A DNA stretch of 64,000 nucleotides from Asanoa ferruginea (GCF_003387075.1 NZ_QUMQ01000001.1:496001-560000); one strand, 5' to 3'; positions 25,432-34,756 are shown, counted from the stretch's first letter. The notes: generated from the letters alone by a model not told the origin. A program made the numbers and translations.

Positions 25432-26616
25432 TCAGGAATAGTCCGGCAGATCGGCCGAGCTGGCCAGCGACGTCGAGCTGCTCACCAGCAGCCGGCGGAC
25501 CGCGGCCCGGCGGAACATCGTGTTGCGCAGCCACAGGCCGGGCCGGCTCGACGGGGCCAGGAAGTGCCCCGGGCTCGCGCCTTTCTGCCAACGACCGGCG
25601 AAAGAGCGCATCCATTTCTCGTACGCCGGGAAAGCGGTCCCCGGGTCGCCATTGGTCCGGGCCAACTCGCCGGCCAGCACGTAGGCACCGACCACGCCGG
25701 TGCCGACACCCATGCCGCCGAGCGTGACGCCCCACGCGGCGTCGCCCAGCAGCGCCACCCGGCCGGCGTGCCAGCGCGGCACCGACACCCGGCTGATCGA
25801 GTCGAAGTAGAGGTCGGGCACCTCGGTCAGGCCGGCCAGCAGTTTTGGCACGTGCCACCCAAGGCCGGCGAAGGCCGTGTGGATGGCGCGCTTCTGGGCC
25901 GGCACGTCGAGCCACCCGACGCCGAGCGCCCCCGACGACCAGACGACCATCGCACCGGCGCGGTCCGGGTCCCGGTCGTCGGCGGCGACGCTCGCCATCC
26001 GGCCCGGCACGTTGTAGGCCTGCGACACCGCGAGCAGCGCGCCCACGTCGTTGGGCACGTCCCAACCGGCGATGTGGTAGCCGAGGTGCTTGACGAACGT
26101 GTCCTCCGGCCCGATGGCCAGCCGCCGGACCGTCGAGTGGATCCCGTCGGCACCGATCACCGCGTCGTAGGTCACCTGCCGACCGCTGCGGAACTCGACC
26201 TCGACGCCGTCGGGCCCGTCGCGCAGGGTGGCGATCGAGTCGCCGAACACGTAGCTGGTGCGGTCGGCACTGCGCCGGTGCAGCACGGCGGTCAGGTCGC
26301 GCCGGCGCACCTCGACGTCGCCACCGGCGAACTCGGCCGGCAGTTCGAAGATCGTCCGCCCGGCCGCGTCGACGGTGCGCATCGCGCCGGCGTGCGTCTG
26401 GACGGCCTTGAGCTCGTCGAGCACGCCGAGCCGCTCCAGCACCCGCATATGCGTGGGCCCGCGGAAGTCGACGGCGAACCCGCTGTTGCGCAACCCCGGC
26501 GCGATCTCCACCACGGTCGTCTCGGCACCGGCGTCATTGAGGAAGCAGGCAAGCGCCGGCCCGGCGATCCCCGCCCCGGAGATCAGCACCCGGAACCCAC
26601 TGAGCGCGCTGGACAT
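25432..26616 (-). CDS. FAD-dependent monooxygenase (class A, PHBH fold)
   Basis: 394 residues. N-terminal FAD-binding GAGIAGPALACFL, a central VIGADGIHSTVR (DG motif) and RVALLGDAAWG (GD motif) define the aromatic-hydroxylase-type flavin monooxygenases. Relatives include tetracycline-inactivating TetX-like enzymes, but the substrate is unknown. It is divergent from a TetR-family gene, with a 10-bp inverted repeat between them. This is the standard arrangement for substrate-inducible control. The ATG at 26616 is preferred; another in-frame ATG at 26631 lacks a ribosome site. Confidence 0.9.
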   Translation of the reverse strand: MSSALSGFRVLISGAGIAGPALACFLNDAGAETTVVEIAPGLRNSGFAVDFRGPTHMRVLERLGVLDELKAVQTHAGAMRTVDAAGRTIFELPAEFAGGDVEVRRRDLTAVLHRRSADRTSYVFGDSIATLRDGPDGVEVEFRSGRQVTYDAVIGADGIHSTVRRLAIGPEDTFVKHLGYHIAGWDVPNDVGALLAVSQAYNVPGRMASVAADDRDPDRAGAMVVWSSGALGVGWLDVPAQKRAIHTAFAGLGWHVPKLLAGLTEVPDLYFDSISRVSVPRWHAGRVALLGDAAWGVTLGGMGVGTGVVGAYVLAGELARTNGDPGTAFPAYEKWMRSFAGRWQKGASPGHFLAPSSRPGLWLRNTMFRRAAVRRLLVSSSTSLASSADLPDYS

Positions 26617-26632
26617 CTCTCGTACCCCCATT

Positions 26633-26671
26633 AACTGTGTCTGTTGGATGCAGTTTACGATAGACACAGTT
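26633..26671. promoter_or_regulatory. Candidate operator between the monooxygenase and TetR genes
   Basis: AACTGTGTCT (26633-26642) and AGACACAGTT (26662-26671) form perfect 10-bp arms with a 19-bp spacer. The AT-richer spacer is the probable overlapping promoter zone. Position suggests that the TetR protein at 26704 binds here. Confidence 0.65.
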
Positions 26672-26703
26672 TCCTCGCGGCTGCAACCCCTAAGGTGGCG
26701 ACG

Positions 26704-27411
26704 ATGGACAAGCTGTTGTGGGAGCCCTCCCCTGGGCCTCGGCGCGGGCCGCGGCCGGCGTTCACGGTCGACGACATCGCGCGCGCCGGGATCGCCATCG
26801 CCGACGCCGACGGGCTGGCCGCCGTCACCATGCAGCGGGTCGCCGACCAGCTCGGGGTGACCAAGATGGCGCTCTACCGGTATGTGCCGGGCAAGGCCGA
26901 ACTGGTCGCGCTGATGCTCGACATCGGCCTCGGCGGACCGCCGCCGCGTGGCGACCTCGGCTGGCGGGCAGCGCTCGATGCGTGGTCCCGGGCGCTGTTC
27001 GTCGAGTTCGCCGCCCATCCGTGGTCGTTGGAGGCCTCGGTCGGCGCCCGGGTGATGGGCCCCAACGAGCTCGGTTGGCTCGAGGAGGCGGTGGCCGCGC
27101 TGACCGGCACTGGGCTCGACGGCAGCGAGATGCTCGACGTGGCGGTGACGCTGGTCGGCCACGTCCGCAGCCTGGCGCAGCAGACGGCCGGGTCGCCGCC
27201 GGGCACCGAGGCCGCTCTCGACGACGCGATCGCCGGCCTGGTGCACGGCCGCGAAGACCGCTTCCCCGCGTTGGCGGCGGCGATCGACGACGCGCGCACC
27301 AGCGGCAAGCAGGACCAGGCGCTCGACTTCGGCCTCGCCCGCATCCTCGACGGCGTCGCCGTCCTGATCGACCAGCGCGCTGGCGTCACATCAGCCCATC
27401 CCGCCCCGTAA
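26704..27411 (+). CDS. TetR-family regulator (TetR_C-type) of the adjacent monooxygenase
   Basis: 235 residues. The HTH MQRVADQLGVTKMALYRYV (about residues 43-61) is preceded by FTVDDIARAGIAIADADG and followed by a C-terminal domain like that of tetracycline-repressor-type proteins. It is divergent from the FAD monooxygenase and shares a promoter region with a clear inverted repeat, so it most likely represses that enzyme and itself until a ligand binds. The start is the ATG at 26704. Its own ribosome site is weak. Confidence 0.9.
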   Translation: MDKLLWEPSPGPRRGPRPAFTVDDIARAGIAIADADGLAAVTMQRVADQLGVTKMALYRYVPGKAELVALMLDIGLGGPPPRGDLGWRAALDAWSRALFVEFAAHPWSLEASVGARVMGPNELGWLEEAVAALTGTGLDGSEMLDVAVTLVGHVRSLAQQTAGSPPGTEAALDDAIAGLVHGREDRFPALAAAIDDARTSGKQDQALDFGLARILDGVAVLIDQRAGVTSAHPAP

Positions 27412-27459
27412 CGGGGTCCGGCCGGGGAATCCCGCGAAATAGCGGGTAATTGCCGGGTC

Positions 27460-29424
27460 ATGGGCGACCGCAACATCGACGCACTGCTGTCCGAGCAGCG
27501 GCGCTACCCGCCGCCACCCGAGTTCGCCGACGCCAACGCCGGGCCCGGCTTCTACGAACAGGACCCGGACGCGTTCTGGGAGCGGGAGGGCCGCGAGCGG
27601 GTCGACTGGTTCACTCCATTCTCGACACTGCGCGAGTGGACCCCGCCCTACGCCAAGTGGTATCTCGGCGGAAAGCTCAACGCCTGCTACAACTGCGTCG
27701 ACCGGCACGTCGAGGCCGGCGCCGGCGACAAGGTCGCGTTCCACTGGGAGGGCGAGCCGGTCGGTGACCGGTTGGCCGTCACCTACGCCGACCTACAGCG
27801 CCGGGTGGTGCGCTTCGCCAACACGCTGAAGAAGATCGGTGTGGGCCGCGGCACCAACGTCGCCATCTACCTGGGCATGGTGCCCGACCTGCCGGTCGCG
27901 ATGCTGGCCTGCGCCCGGCTCGGCGCACCGCACACCGTGGTGTTCGGCGGCTTCTCCGCCGACTCGCTGGCCAGCCGGATCAACGACATGGGCTGCCAGG
28001 TGCTGATCACCCAGGACGCGTCGTGGCGGCGCGGGCGGCCGCTGCCGCTCAAGCCGGTCGCCGACGAAGCGATGACCAACGCGCCGGGGGTACGCCGTTG
28101 CCTGGTCGTGCGCCGCACCGAGGTCGACACACCGATGACCGCCGGCCGCGACCTCTGGTATCACGAGGCCAGCGCCCACGTCGACGACGACGCGGCCAAC
28201 TGCCCGTGCGAGCCGATGGACGCCGAGGACCCGCTGTTCCTCATGTATACGAGCGGCACCACCGCCAAGCCGAAAGGCATCGTGCACACCACCGGCGGCT
28301 ATCTGGTCGGCGTCGCGACCACGCACCACTATGTATTCGACATCAAACAATCAACAGTTTATTGGTGCGCGGCCGACATCGGCTGGATCACCGGCCACAG
28401 CTACATCGTCTACGGTCCACTGTGTAATGGCGTGACGAGCGTCCTCTACGAGGGCACGCCGGACTTCCCGGACAAGGACCGGTGGTGGGACATCGTCGAG
28501 CGCTACGGCGTCACGGTGCTCTACACGGCGCCCACCGCGATCCGCACCCACATGAAGTGGGGTCCGGAATTCGCCCGCCGGCACGACCTGTCGTCGATCC
28601 GGCTGCTCGGCAGCGTCGGCGAACCGATCAACCCGGAGGCCTGGGTCTGGTACCGCACCCACATCGGCGGCGGCCGCGCACCGGTCGTCGACACGTGGTG
28701 GCAGACCGAGACCGGCATGATCCTGATCAGCCCGCTGCCCGGCGTGAGCACGCTCAAGCCCGGCTCGGCCGGCCGGCCGTTCATCGGCGTCACGCCCTCG
28801 GTCGTCGACGACCACGGCTATCCGGTCACGCCCGGTGAGGGCGGCTTCCTCGTGCTGCGCGAGCCGTGGCCGGCGATGCTGCGCGGCATCCACGGCGACC
28901 CGTCGCGCTACCTCGCCACCTACTGGTCGCGCTTCCCGGGCGACTACCTGGTCGGCGACGGGGCGCGCGTCGACGACGACGGCGACTACTGGCTGCTCGG
29001 CCGGATCGACGACGTGATGAACGTGTCCGGCCACCGCATCTCGACGGTCGAGGTCGAGAGCGCATTGGTCGACGACCCGACCGTGGCCGAGGCCGCCGTG
29101 TGCGCCCGGCCGGATGAGCTGACCGGCCAGGCGATCGTGGCGTATGTGACGCTCAAGGGCGGTCGCGACGGCTCCCGCCAGGCGGTGGCGACGCTGCGGC
29201 AGCATGTGGCGGAGAAGATCGGCAGGCTGGCCATGCCGGCCAACATCGTCTTCACACCCGAGCTACCGAAGACCCGGAGCGGCAAGATCATGCGTCGCCT
29301 GCTCCGCGACATCGCCGAGGAGGGCACCCTCGGCGACACCACGACGCTGGCCGACCCATCGGTGGTGGAGGAAATCCGCACCCGCGCGGCCGCCGCTGCT
29401 TCCGCCGCCGCCTCCGCCGAATAG
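27460..29424 (+). CDS. acs: Acetyl-CoA synthetase-type acyl-CoA ligase
   Basis: 654 residues, the length of acetyl-CoA synthetase. ANL-superfamily motifs: MYTSGTTAKPKGIVHTTGG (AMP-binding loop), WWQTETGMI (the Trp that limits the acyl pocket to acetate), YLVGDGARVDDDGDYWLLGR and the hinge, and PKTRSGKIMRRLLRD with the acetylatable lysine near the C-terminus. It forms acetyl-CoA from acetate, ATP and CoA. The N-terminus ACYNCVDRHVE replaces the usual SYNCLDRHV. A short patch near 28330-28430 is AT-rich with rare codons. No ribosome site is strong before the ATG at 27460. Confidence 0.93.
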   Translation: MGDRNIDALLSEQRRYPPPPEFADANAGPGFYEQDPDAFWEREGRERVDWFTPFSTLREWTPPYAKWYLGGKLNACYNCVDRHVEAGAGDKVAFHWEGEPVGDRLAVTYADLQRRVVRFANTLKKIGVGRGTNVAIYLGMVPDLPVAMLACARLGAPHTVVFGGFSADSLASRINDMGCQVLITQDASWRRGRPLPLKPVADEAMTNAPGVRRCLVVRRTEVDTPMTAGRDLWYHEASAHVDDDAANCPCEPMDAEDPLFLMYTSGTTAKPKGIVHTTGGYLVGVATTHHYVFDIKQSTVYWCAADIGWITGHSYIVYGPLCNGVTSVLYEGTPDFPDKDRWWDIVERYGVTVLYTAPTAIRTHMKWGPEFARRHDLSSIRLLGSVGEPINPEAWVWYRTHIGGGRAPVVDTWWQTETGMILISPLPGVSTLKPGSAGRPFIGVTPSVVDDHGYPVTPGEGGFLVLREPWPAMLRGIHGDPSRYLATYWSRFPGDYLVGDGARVDDDGDYWLLGRIDDVMNVSGHRISTVEVESALVDDPTVAEAAVCARPDELTGQAIVAYVTLKGGRDGSRQAVATLRQHVAEKIGRLAMPANIVFTPELPKTRSGKIMRRLLRDIAEEGTLGDTTTLADPSVVEEIRTRAAAAASAAASAE

Positions 29425-29437
29425 TCGCGGGCGCCGG

Positions 29438-30478
29438 CTAGGCGCCGGGCTTACGCGCCCGGATGATCGCGGAGTGCATGCCGGCGGCGACTTCGTGCGT
29501 CGGCGTGATCTCGACGTCGACAAAACCGGCCGCGACAAGACCCCGCTCGTATTCGACGATCGAGAGTGCGCCCGCGATGCAGCCGACCCACTCGCCGCGC
29601 TCGGCCCGCTCGGCCGCGCTCAGGTGGTTCTCGGCCACGATGTCGGAGACGCCGATCCGGCCGCCGGGCTTCAGGACCCGGTGGGTCGAGGCGAACACCG
29701 CGGGCTTGTCCGTCGACAGGTTGATCACACAGTTCGAGATCACCACATCGACACTGTCCGCCGGCAGCGGGATGTCCTCGATGTGGCCGCGCAGGAACTC
29801 GACGTTCGTCGCTCCCGCCTCGGCGGCGTTGCGGCGGGCCAGATCCAACATCTCGTCCGTCATGTCGAGCCCGTAGGCCTTGCCGGCAGCACCGACCCGC
29901 CGAGCCGACAGCAGGACGTCGATGCCGCCGCCCGATCCCAGGTCGAGCACCGTCTCGCCCGCGTTGAGCTCGGCGACCATCAGCGGGTTGCCGCAGCCGA
30001 GGCTGGCCTCCAACGCCGCCCCGGGCAGTTCCGACCGCTCGGCCGCCGAGTAGAGCCGGGCGCCGAACCCGTCTGACTGCGCCTCCACAGACTGCCCGCA
30101 GCAGCCGCCCTCGGCCGCCGCTGCCGACCCGCCGCCCTGTGCTGAAAGCCCGCAGCAACCGCCCTCGGCCGCCGACCCGCCCCCGGCCGCCGACCCGCCG
30201 GCCTCGACCGACGGCCCGCAGCAACCGCCCTCGGCCGCCGACCCGCCCCCGGCCGCCGACCCGCCCCCGGCCGCCGACCCGCCGGCCTCGACCGACGGCC
30301 CGCAGCAGCCACCCTCGGCCGCCGACCCGCCTTCGGCCGCCGACCCGCCCTCGGCCGCCGACCCGCCGCCGACCTCGGCTGACGGGCCACAGCCGCAGCC
30401 CGGCGCCGTGCCGGCGTTGCCGAGCACCCGGACCGCGGCCGCCGCGTAGCGCTCCCGCACCTGATCACGCGTTGTCAT
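29438..30478 (-). CDS. arsM: Arsenite methyltransferase with expanded Cys-rich repeat N-terminus
   Basis: 346 residues. The methyltransferase core is normal: GCGNPLMVAEL, VLDLGSGGGIDV (SAM site), VISNCVINL and WVGCIAGAL. The conserved cysteines C162, C250 and C300 match the As(III)-binding residues of ArsM. It turns arsenite into methylated, partly volatile forms. The unusual part is residues 28-135: a Gly/Ser/Ala/Glu repeat with GCGC at 27-30 and four CCG units (C58-59, 86-87, 108-109, 126-127), each in an EGGCCGxS frame. GGAGG precedes the ATG at 30478. It is divergent from the ArsR gene. Confidence 0.93.
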   Translation of the reverse strand: MTTRDQVRERYAAAAVRVLGNAGTAPGCGCGPSAEVGGGSAAEGGSAAEGGSAAEGGCCGPSVEAGGSAAGGGSAAGGGSAAEGGCCGPSVEAGGSAAGGGSAAEGGCCGLSAQGGGSAAAAEGGCCGQSVEAQSDGFGARLYSAAERSELPGAALEASLGCGNPLMVAELNAGETVLDLGSGGGIDVLLSARRVGAAGKAYGLDMTDEMLDLARRNAAEAGATNVEFLRGHIEDIPLPADSVDVVISNCVINLSTDKPAVFASTHRVLKPGGRIGVSDIVAENHLSAAERAERGEWVGCIAGALSIVEYERGLVAAGFVDVEITPTHEVAAGMHSAIIRARKPGA

Positions 30479-30497
30479 CACACACACCTCCGCCTGT

Positions 30498-30552
30498 TTC
30501 GATAACCATCAAGACAGACGGTTGCACGCTGATTCGATAGTTGTCAAGATAG
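30498..30552. promoter_or_regulatory. Probable ArsR operator, 20-bp direct repeat
   Basis: TTCGATAACCATCAAGACAG (30498-30517) and TTCGATAGTTGTCAAGATAG (30533-30552) match at 15 of 20 positions and lie between the divergent arsM and arsR genes. The second overlaps the arsR start region. The pattern (a GATA-N4-TCAAGA core) looks like an ArsR/SmtB box, with one copy probably serving each gene. Confidence 0.65.
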
Positions 30553-30556
30553 TGTC

Positions 30557-30931
30557 GTGGGAACGCAACTGAGGATCACCGACGTCAGCACTGCCGCGTG
30601 CTGCACTCCGATGGTCGACGAGGCACTGACCGCTGCCGCCGCCGCCGACCTCGCGCGCGGCTTCAAGGCGCTCGGCGACCCGGTCCGGCTCCGCCTGCTC
30701 TCCCTCATCGCCGCCCGGGCCGGCGACGAGGTGTGCGTCTGCGACCTCACCGACGCCTTCGACGTCAAGGGCCCGACGATCTCCCACCACCTCAAGGTGC
30801 TCCGCGATGCCGGCCTCATCGACTGCGAGCGCCGCGGCACCTGGGTCTACTACTGGATCATCCCGACCGCCCTGGCGCCGCTGTCGCAACTCCTCGACAC
30901 CTCGGCGTTGTCGACCGCGACCGCGCGTTAG
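30557..30931 (+). CDS. arsR: ArsR/SmtB-family arsenical-responsive repressor
   Basis: 124 residues. Winged helix with LADPVRL-like [12 protein letters not shown], the metalloid motif [12 protein letters not shown] (C60, C62) and the recognition helix [16 protein letters not shown]. The extra CC at residues 15-16 near the N-terminus may complete the As(III) site, as in some actinobacterial ArsR variants. The start GTG at 30557 has no ribosome site, and a leaderless mRNA is likely. It represses itself and probably the divergent arsM. Confidence 0.93.
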   Translation: MGTQLRITDVSTAACCTPMVDEALTAAAAADLARGFKALGDPVRLRLLSLIAARAGDEVCVCDLTDAFDVKGPTISHHLKVLRDAGLIDCERRGTWVYYWIIPTALAPLSQLLDTSALSTATAR

Positions 30932-31019
30932 GCCACGTCGGCGCGCAGACCAGTGGCGGCACCGGCGCGGACCGCCGAGAATGCCAGGTGACCGCTACCC
31001 GACGACGAAGCGAGCGCCG

Positions 31020-31760
31020 ATGGCTGACGTGGCGAGCCCGATCCGCGTGACGGTGTGGGGCGAGGGCCGGCACGAGAAACGCGACGCCACCGTGGCCGCG
31101 CACTATCCCGACGGGATGCACGCCACCATCGCCGCCGGCATCCGGGAGCACGCCGGCGCGGCCGTCACCGTGCGATGCACCACATTGGACGATCCCGAAC
31201 AGGGCCTGCCGGATGCCGTGCTCGCCGAGACCGACGTGTTGACCTGGTGGGGTCACATCGCGCACGACGAGGTCGCCGACGAGCTGGTCGACCGGGTGCA
31301 GCAACGCGTGCTCGCGGGCATGGGCCTGGTCGTGTTGCACTCGGGGCACTGGTCGAAAATCTTCAAACGCCTCATGGGTACGAGCTGCGCGCTCCGCTGG
31401 CGCAACGGCGACGACCGCGAGCTGGTCTGGACCGTCGACCCGACGCACCCGGTCGCGGCCGGCGTGCCGAGCCCGATCGTCATCCCGGCGCAGGAGATGT
31501 ATGGCGAGTTCTTCGACATCCCGGCGCCCGACGAGCTGGTCTTCGTCAGCTCCTTCACCGGCGGCGAGGTGTTCCGCAGCGGCTGCGCGTTCCGCCGGGG
31601 CCGCGGCCGGATCTTCTACTTCAGCCCCGGCGACCAGGACTATCCGGTTTACCACCACCCCGACGTGCGGCGGGTGATCGCCAACGCGGCGGTCTGGGTG
31701 GCGGGGCCGGCGCGCGAGGTGACGCCGATCGCCTACGCGCCGACGGGTTGGTTCGAATGA
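31020..31760 (+). CDS. ThuA-like (trehalose utilisation) domain protein
   Basis: 246 residues of the ThuA/class-I glutamine amidotransferase-like fold: [11 protein letters not shown] at the start, [50 protein letters not shown] near the end. Family members act with Gfo/Idh dehydrogenases in sugar conversion. The next gene is such a dehydrogenase and overlaps by four bases (ATGA), so the two form an operon. The sugar is unknown. Confidence 0.92.
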   Translation: MADVASPIRVTVWGEGRHEKRDATVAAHYPDGMHATIAAGIREHAGAAVTVRCTTLDDPEQGLPDAVLAETDVLTWWGHIAHDEVADELVDRVQQRVLAGMGLVVLHSGHWSKIFKRLMGTSCALRWRNGDDRELVWTVDPTHPVAAGVPSPIVIPAQEMYGEFFDIPAPDELVFVSSFTGGEVFRSGCAFRRGRGRIFYFSPGDQDYPVYHHPDVRRVIANAAVWVAGPAREVTPIAYAPTGWFE

Positions 31761-32821
31761 GAGCCGTCGTGGTCGGCGCCGGCGCGATGGGCACCGAATG
31801 GTTGCGGGCCGTCGCCGCGCACCCCGACGTCACGCTGGCCGGCGTGGTCGACCTCGACCTGGCCGCGGCGACCCGGGCGGCCGCGGGTGCGCCGGCCGCG
31901 CGCACGTTGGCGGAGCTGCCCGGCGCCGACTTCGTCATCGACGCGACCGTGCCAGCCGCGCATTTCGCGGTCACGACGGCGGCCCTGCGGCTGGGCCTGC
32001 CGGTGCTCGGCGAGAAGCCGCTGACCGAGACGCTGCCGCAAGCGCTGACCCTGGCCGCGCTGGCGGAGCTGACCGGCACCCTCTTCGTGGTGAGCCAGTC
32101 GCGCCGCTTCGACCCGCACCTGTCCGCATTCCGGGCGCAGATCGCGGAGCTGGGCCCGGTCGGGTCGTTGTCGACCGAGTTCTATCGCGGCTCGCGGTTC
32201 GGCGGCTTCCGCGAGAAGATGCCACACCCGCTGCTGCTCGACATGGCGATCCACGCCTTCGACACCGCGCGCTACCTGCTGGCCGACGAGCCGGTCCAGG
32301 TCTACTGCGACGCCTACAACCCGCCGTGGAGCTGGTTCGACGGCGCGGCGGCGGCGAACGCGACGTTCCGGTTCGCGGGCGGGCCGCGCTACCAGTATTC
32401 GGCTTCCTGGGTCGGCACCGGCTTCGACACGTCGTGGAACGCCACGTGGCGGGCGACCGCGGCCAACGGCACCGCGCTGTGGGACGGCGACCACGCGCCA
32501 TCGTGCGACTCCGGCGGCGAGGTCGTCACCGGTCCGCCCGGGCCGGCCAGCCTGTTCTCGGAAAGCATCAGCGCCTCCCTGGCCGTCTTCGTCGACGCGT
32601 TGCGCACCGGCGTCCGGCCGGCGACCGACGTACACCGGAATGTGTTGAGCCTGGCCATGGTTCTGGCCGCGGTCGAGTCGGCCGACGCCGGCGCGCCGGT
32701 GGTCATCGACGACACCCTGGCGGCGGCCCACGCGACGGCCGTCGACGAGGCCGATCACGACGTGGCTGACGTGCTCCGCTCCTGGCCCTCCGTCCGCGGA
32801 GCCCTGGTCGACAGGCCCTAG
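31757..32821 (+). CDS. Gfo/Idh/MocA-family oxidoreductase
   Basis: 354 residues. NAD(P)-binding [11 protein letters not shown] (Rossmann), the family motif GEKPLTETL (Lys-Pro), and [21 protein letters not shown] with the catalytic-region histidine. It would oxidise or reduce a sugar or cyclitol together with the ThuA-like protein whose stop overlaps its start. No transporter or regulator is linked. The stop codon shares a CTAG with the convergent XRE-ImmA gene. Confidence 0.92.
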   Translation: MRAVVVGAGAMGTEWLRAVAAHPDVTLAGVVDLDLAAATRAAAGAPAARTLAELPGADFVIDATVPAAHFAVTTAALRLGLPVLGEKPLTETLPQALTLAALAELTGTLFVVSQSRRFDPHLSAFRAQIAELGPVGSLSTEFYRGSRFGGFREKMPHPLLLDMAIHAFDTARYLLADEPVQVYCDAYNPPWSWFDGAAAANATFRFAGGPRYQYSASWVGTGFDTSWNATWRATAANGTALWDGDHAPSCDSGGEVVTGPPGPASLFSESISASLAVFVDALRTGVRPATDVHRNVLSLAMVLAAVESADAGAPVVIDDTLAAAHATAVDEADHDVADVLRSWPSVRGALVDRP

Positions 32822-33990
32822 ACCAACCGGAGCGCGGGGCGGTCGTCGGACATGCCCAGCAGCTCGCGCAGCCGGGGCAGGGTCCACGCGAGCTGGTCGG
32901 CCAGCGCGGGCAAGGTCAGACCGTGTTGGGCCGCCACCTCGAACGCCTGCGCCAGCAACGCGGGTTGCTCGCCCGGGAACCCGGAAATCGACTGCGCCGG
33001 AAACGCGCCTTCCTGGCGTAGCTGCTGCAACCGCTGGTAGGCGCGGGCGGCGGTGGAATCGGAGAAGAGCCCGGTCTCCCGGCAGCGGTAGAGCAGGCTG
33101 TTGATCGACACACCCCACCGGTGCTGGAGCTCCGCCAACACGGAGAAGTTCAACCGGCCGGGCAGATCCGGCAGGATGCTCAGCCGCGGCGTGAGGAACT
33201 CCGCGGCGAAAGCGTCGGCCTCGCGTTCCTGCGCCGTGTCGCCGGGGATGGTGTCACCGTGCAGCACCACGTGACCGAGCTCGTGGGCGACGGTGAACCG
33301 GTGCCAGTAGACGTCGTCGGCCCGGTCGCGGGTGACCACCATCGTCGGCCGCGGCAGCCGCGACGTCGAGAACGCGTCGACCGTCGCGACATCCCCGTCG
33401 GCCAGCGGCGCCAGCGCGATGATGATCCCGCGCAGCTCCAGCGTGCGGACGAGGTGCGGGATCGGGCCGGTGCCGAGCTCCCAGTGCTCGCGGAGGGCCC
33501 GGGCCGCGTCGGCCGGCGAGGCCGGCAGCTCCACGCCCGGTTCGACCTCGCCGCCGGCGAAGCCGGGAACGTCGACCTGCGGCAGGCGTACGCGTTGCTC
33601 GAGCGCGTGGGTCAGCTCCCAGAGCTGCTCGACCAGCGAGACCGCCTTGGCGCGCTGGTAGGCCCGGGTCGACCGGAGGTGCCGGAAGTGTGCGGCCGAA
33701 GCGTCGAGCTTGGCGTGCGGCCGGCCGGCGGTGAGGAACTGGATCGGCACGCCCAGGAAGGCGGCGAGCGGTGGGATCAGCTCGGCGCGCGGTCTGGTGC
33801 CGGTCTCGTATTGCCCGACGGCAGCCGGTGTGACCCCGATGGCCGCGGCGACCTCGCGTTTGGTCCTGCCCGCCAGGTGCCGGGCCTGGGTGAGCCGGGC
33901 CGGGTCGAAGAGCTGCGCGACGGTCGCCGCCGTCCACGACCCGCGATCGTCGGTGACGACGGCGAGTCGCGGTCGCTCAGCCTCGGCCAT
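32818..33990 (-). CDS. XRE-family regulator fused to an ImmA/IrrE metallopeptidase domain
   Basis: 390 residues. The HTH_3 domain (residues 32-85: LTQARHLAGRTKREVAAAIG, TPAAVGQYETGTRP) is followed by a linker and an ImmA/IrrE domain with the zinc motif HELGHVVLHG (236-245) and the downstream E256 in EREADAFAAEFL. Such fusions act as DNA-binding proteins that are controlled by, or carry out, proteolysis. The upstream gene overlaps it by 14 bp, so the pair is an operon, possibly a toxin-antitoxin-like or stress-response unit. The start is ATG 33990. Confidence 0.9.
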   Translation of the reverse strand: MAEAERPRLAVVTDDRGSWTAATVAQLFDPARLTQARHLAGRTKREVAAAIGVTPAAVGQYETGTRPRAELIPPLAAFLGVPIQFLTAGRPHAKLDASAAHFRHLRSTRAYQRAKAVSLVEQLWELTHALEQRVRLPQVDVPGFAGGEVEPGVELPASPADAARALREHWELGTGPIPHLVRTLELRGIIIALAPLADGDVATVDAFSTSRLPRPTMVVTRDRADDVYWHRFTVAHELGHVVLHGDTIPGDTAQEREADAFAAEFLTPRLSILPDLPGRLNFSVLAELQHRWGVSINSLLYRCRETGLFSDSTAARAYQRLQQLRQEGAFPAQSISGFPGEQPALLAQAFEVAAQHGLTLPALADQLAWTLPRLRELLGMSDDRPALRLV

Positions 33991-34756
33991 CGTTGACGCG
34001 TCGCGCCGGTTGGTCGCCCGCCGGACGCGGGTCGAGCGTCGGCTCGGGCAGCGGCGCGTCGTCGAATCGGGCCGCGCCGGTGCCGGGTGAGCGCCGCGGG
34101 TCGGGGACGCCGACCGGTCGCCCGACGCCGACCGTGCCCGGCACCGTCGGCAAGGGCAGCCACTCGATGTGTCGCCATTGCAGGTCGCCGTTGTCGGGCA
34201 GCGCCGCCTCGGCGAACCCGACGCGGAGCAGGCCGGCGTCTTCGTTGGCCGCGAACACGACGAGCACGATCGCGTCCGGCTCCGACTCGCCGAGCAGCCT
34301 GGGCGCCGCTTCGGTTTCGGGTTCGGTCGAGGGCGGGAACAGTCCTTCGAACAGCGACGGTTGCTCGATCGTGGCTTCAGGGCCGAACTCGCCCAACAGC
34401 TGCCGGCAACTCTTGTTGAGCTTGCGGGTGACCTGCGGGTCGGTGAGGCCGGTGGTGAGCTGCTCGGCGAACCTGAAGGGCACGAGCAGGCAGCCGTTGA
34501 GCAACACGAGATGCACCGCCCAGCCGCGCGGTCGGACAATCTCGACGCCGGGGTGCTGCGCCAACGCGCTCACGAGTTCCTCGTATTGCGCCGGCCACGC
34601 TCCGCCGTAGGCGTGTCGGGTGCGCAGACCCGACGCCCGGTGCGCCTCGATCTGCCGAGCCACGGCTACGGCGATCGCCTGCGGGACGACCCGCGCCACG
34701 GTGTCGGCGTGCTGCCCGAACCGCTCGGTGATCCAAGGATCAGCAACCGATGCCAT
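33977..34756 (-). CDS. Hypothetical protein partnered with the XRE-ImmA regulator
   Basis: 259 residues, no recognised family. It is soluble, mostly helical in the first half (DTVARVVPQAIAVAVARQIE), has hydrophobic strands in the middle (WAVHLVLLNGCLLVPFRFAE) and a Pro/Arg-rich, disordered C-terminus (PRRSPGTGAARFDDAPLPEP). The start chosen is ATG 34756 with GGAGGG six bases upstream; a TTG at 34801 in frame is weaker. It is the first gene of the pair with the XRE-ImmA gene, which makes it a candidate effector or protease substrate. Confidence 0.8.
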   Translation of the reverse strand: MASVADPWITERFGQHADTVARVVPQAIAVAVARQIEAHRASGLRTRHAYGGAWPAQYEELVSALAQHPGVEIVRPRGWAVHLVLLNGCLLVPFRFAEQLTTGLTDPQVTRKLNKSCRQLLGEFGPEATIEQPSLFEGLFPPSTEPETEAAPRLLGESEPDAIVLVVFAANEDAGLLRVGFAEAALPDNGDLQWRHIEWLPLPTVPGTVGVGRPVGVPDPRRSPGTGAARFDDAPLPEPTLDPRPAGDQPARRVNDGRG

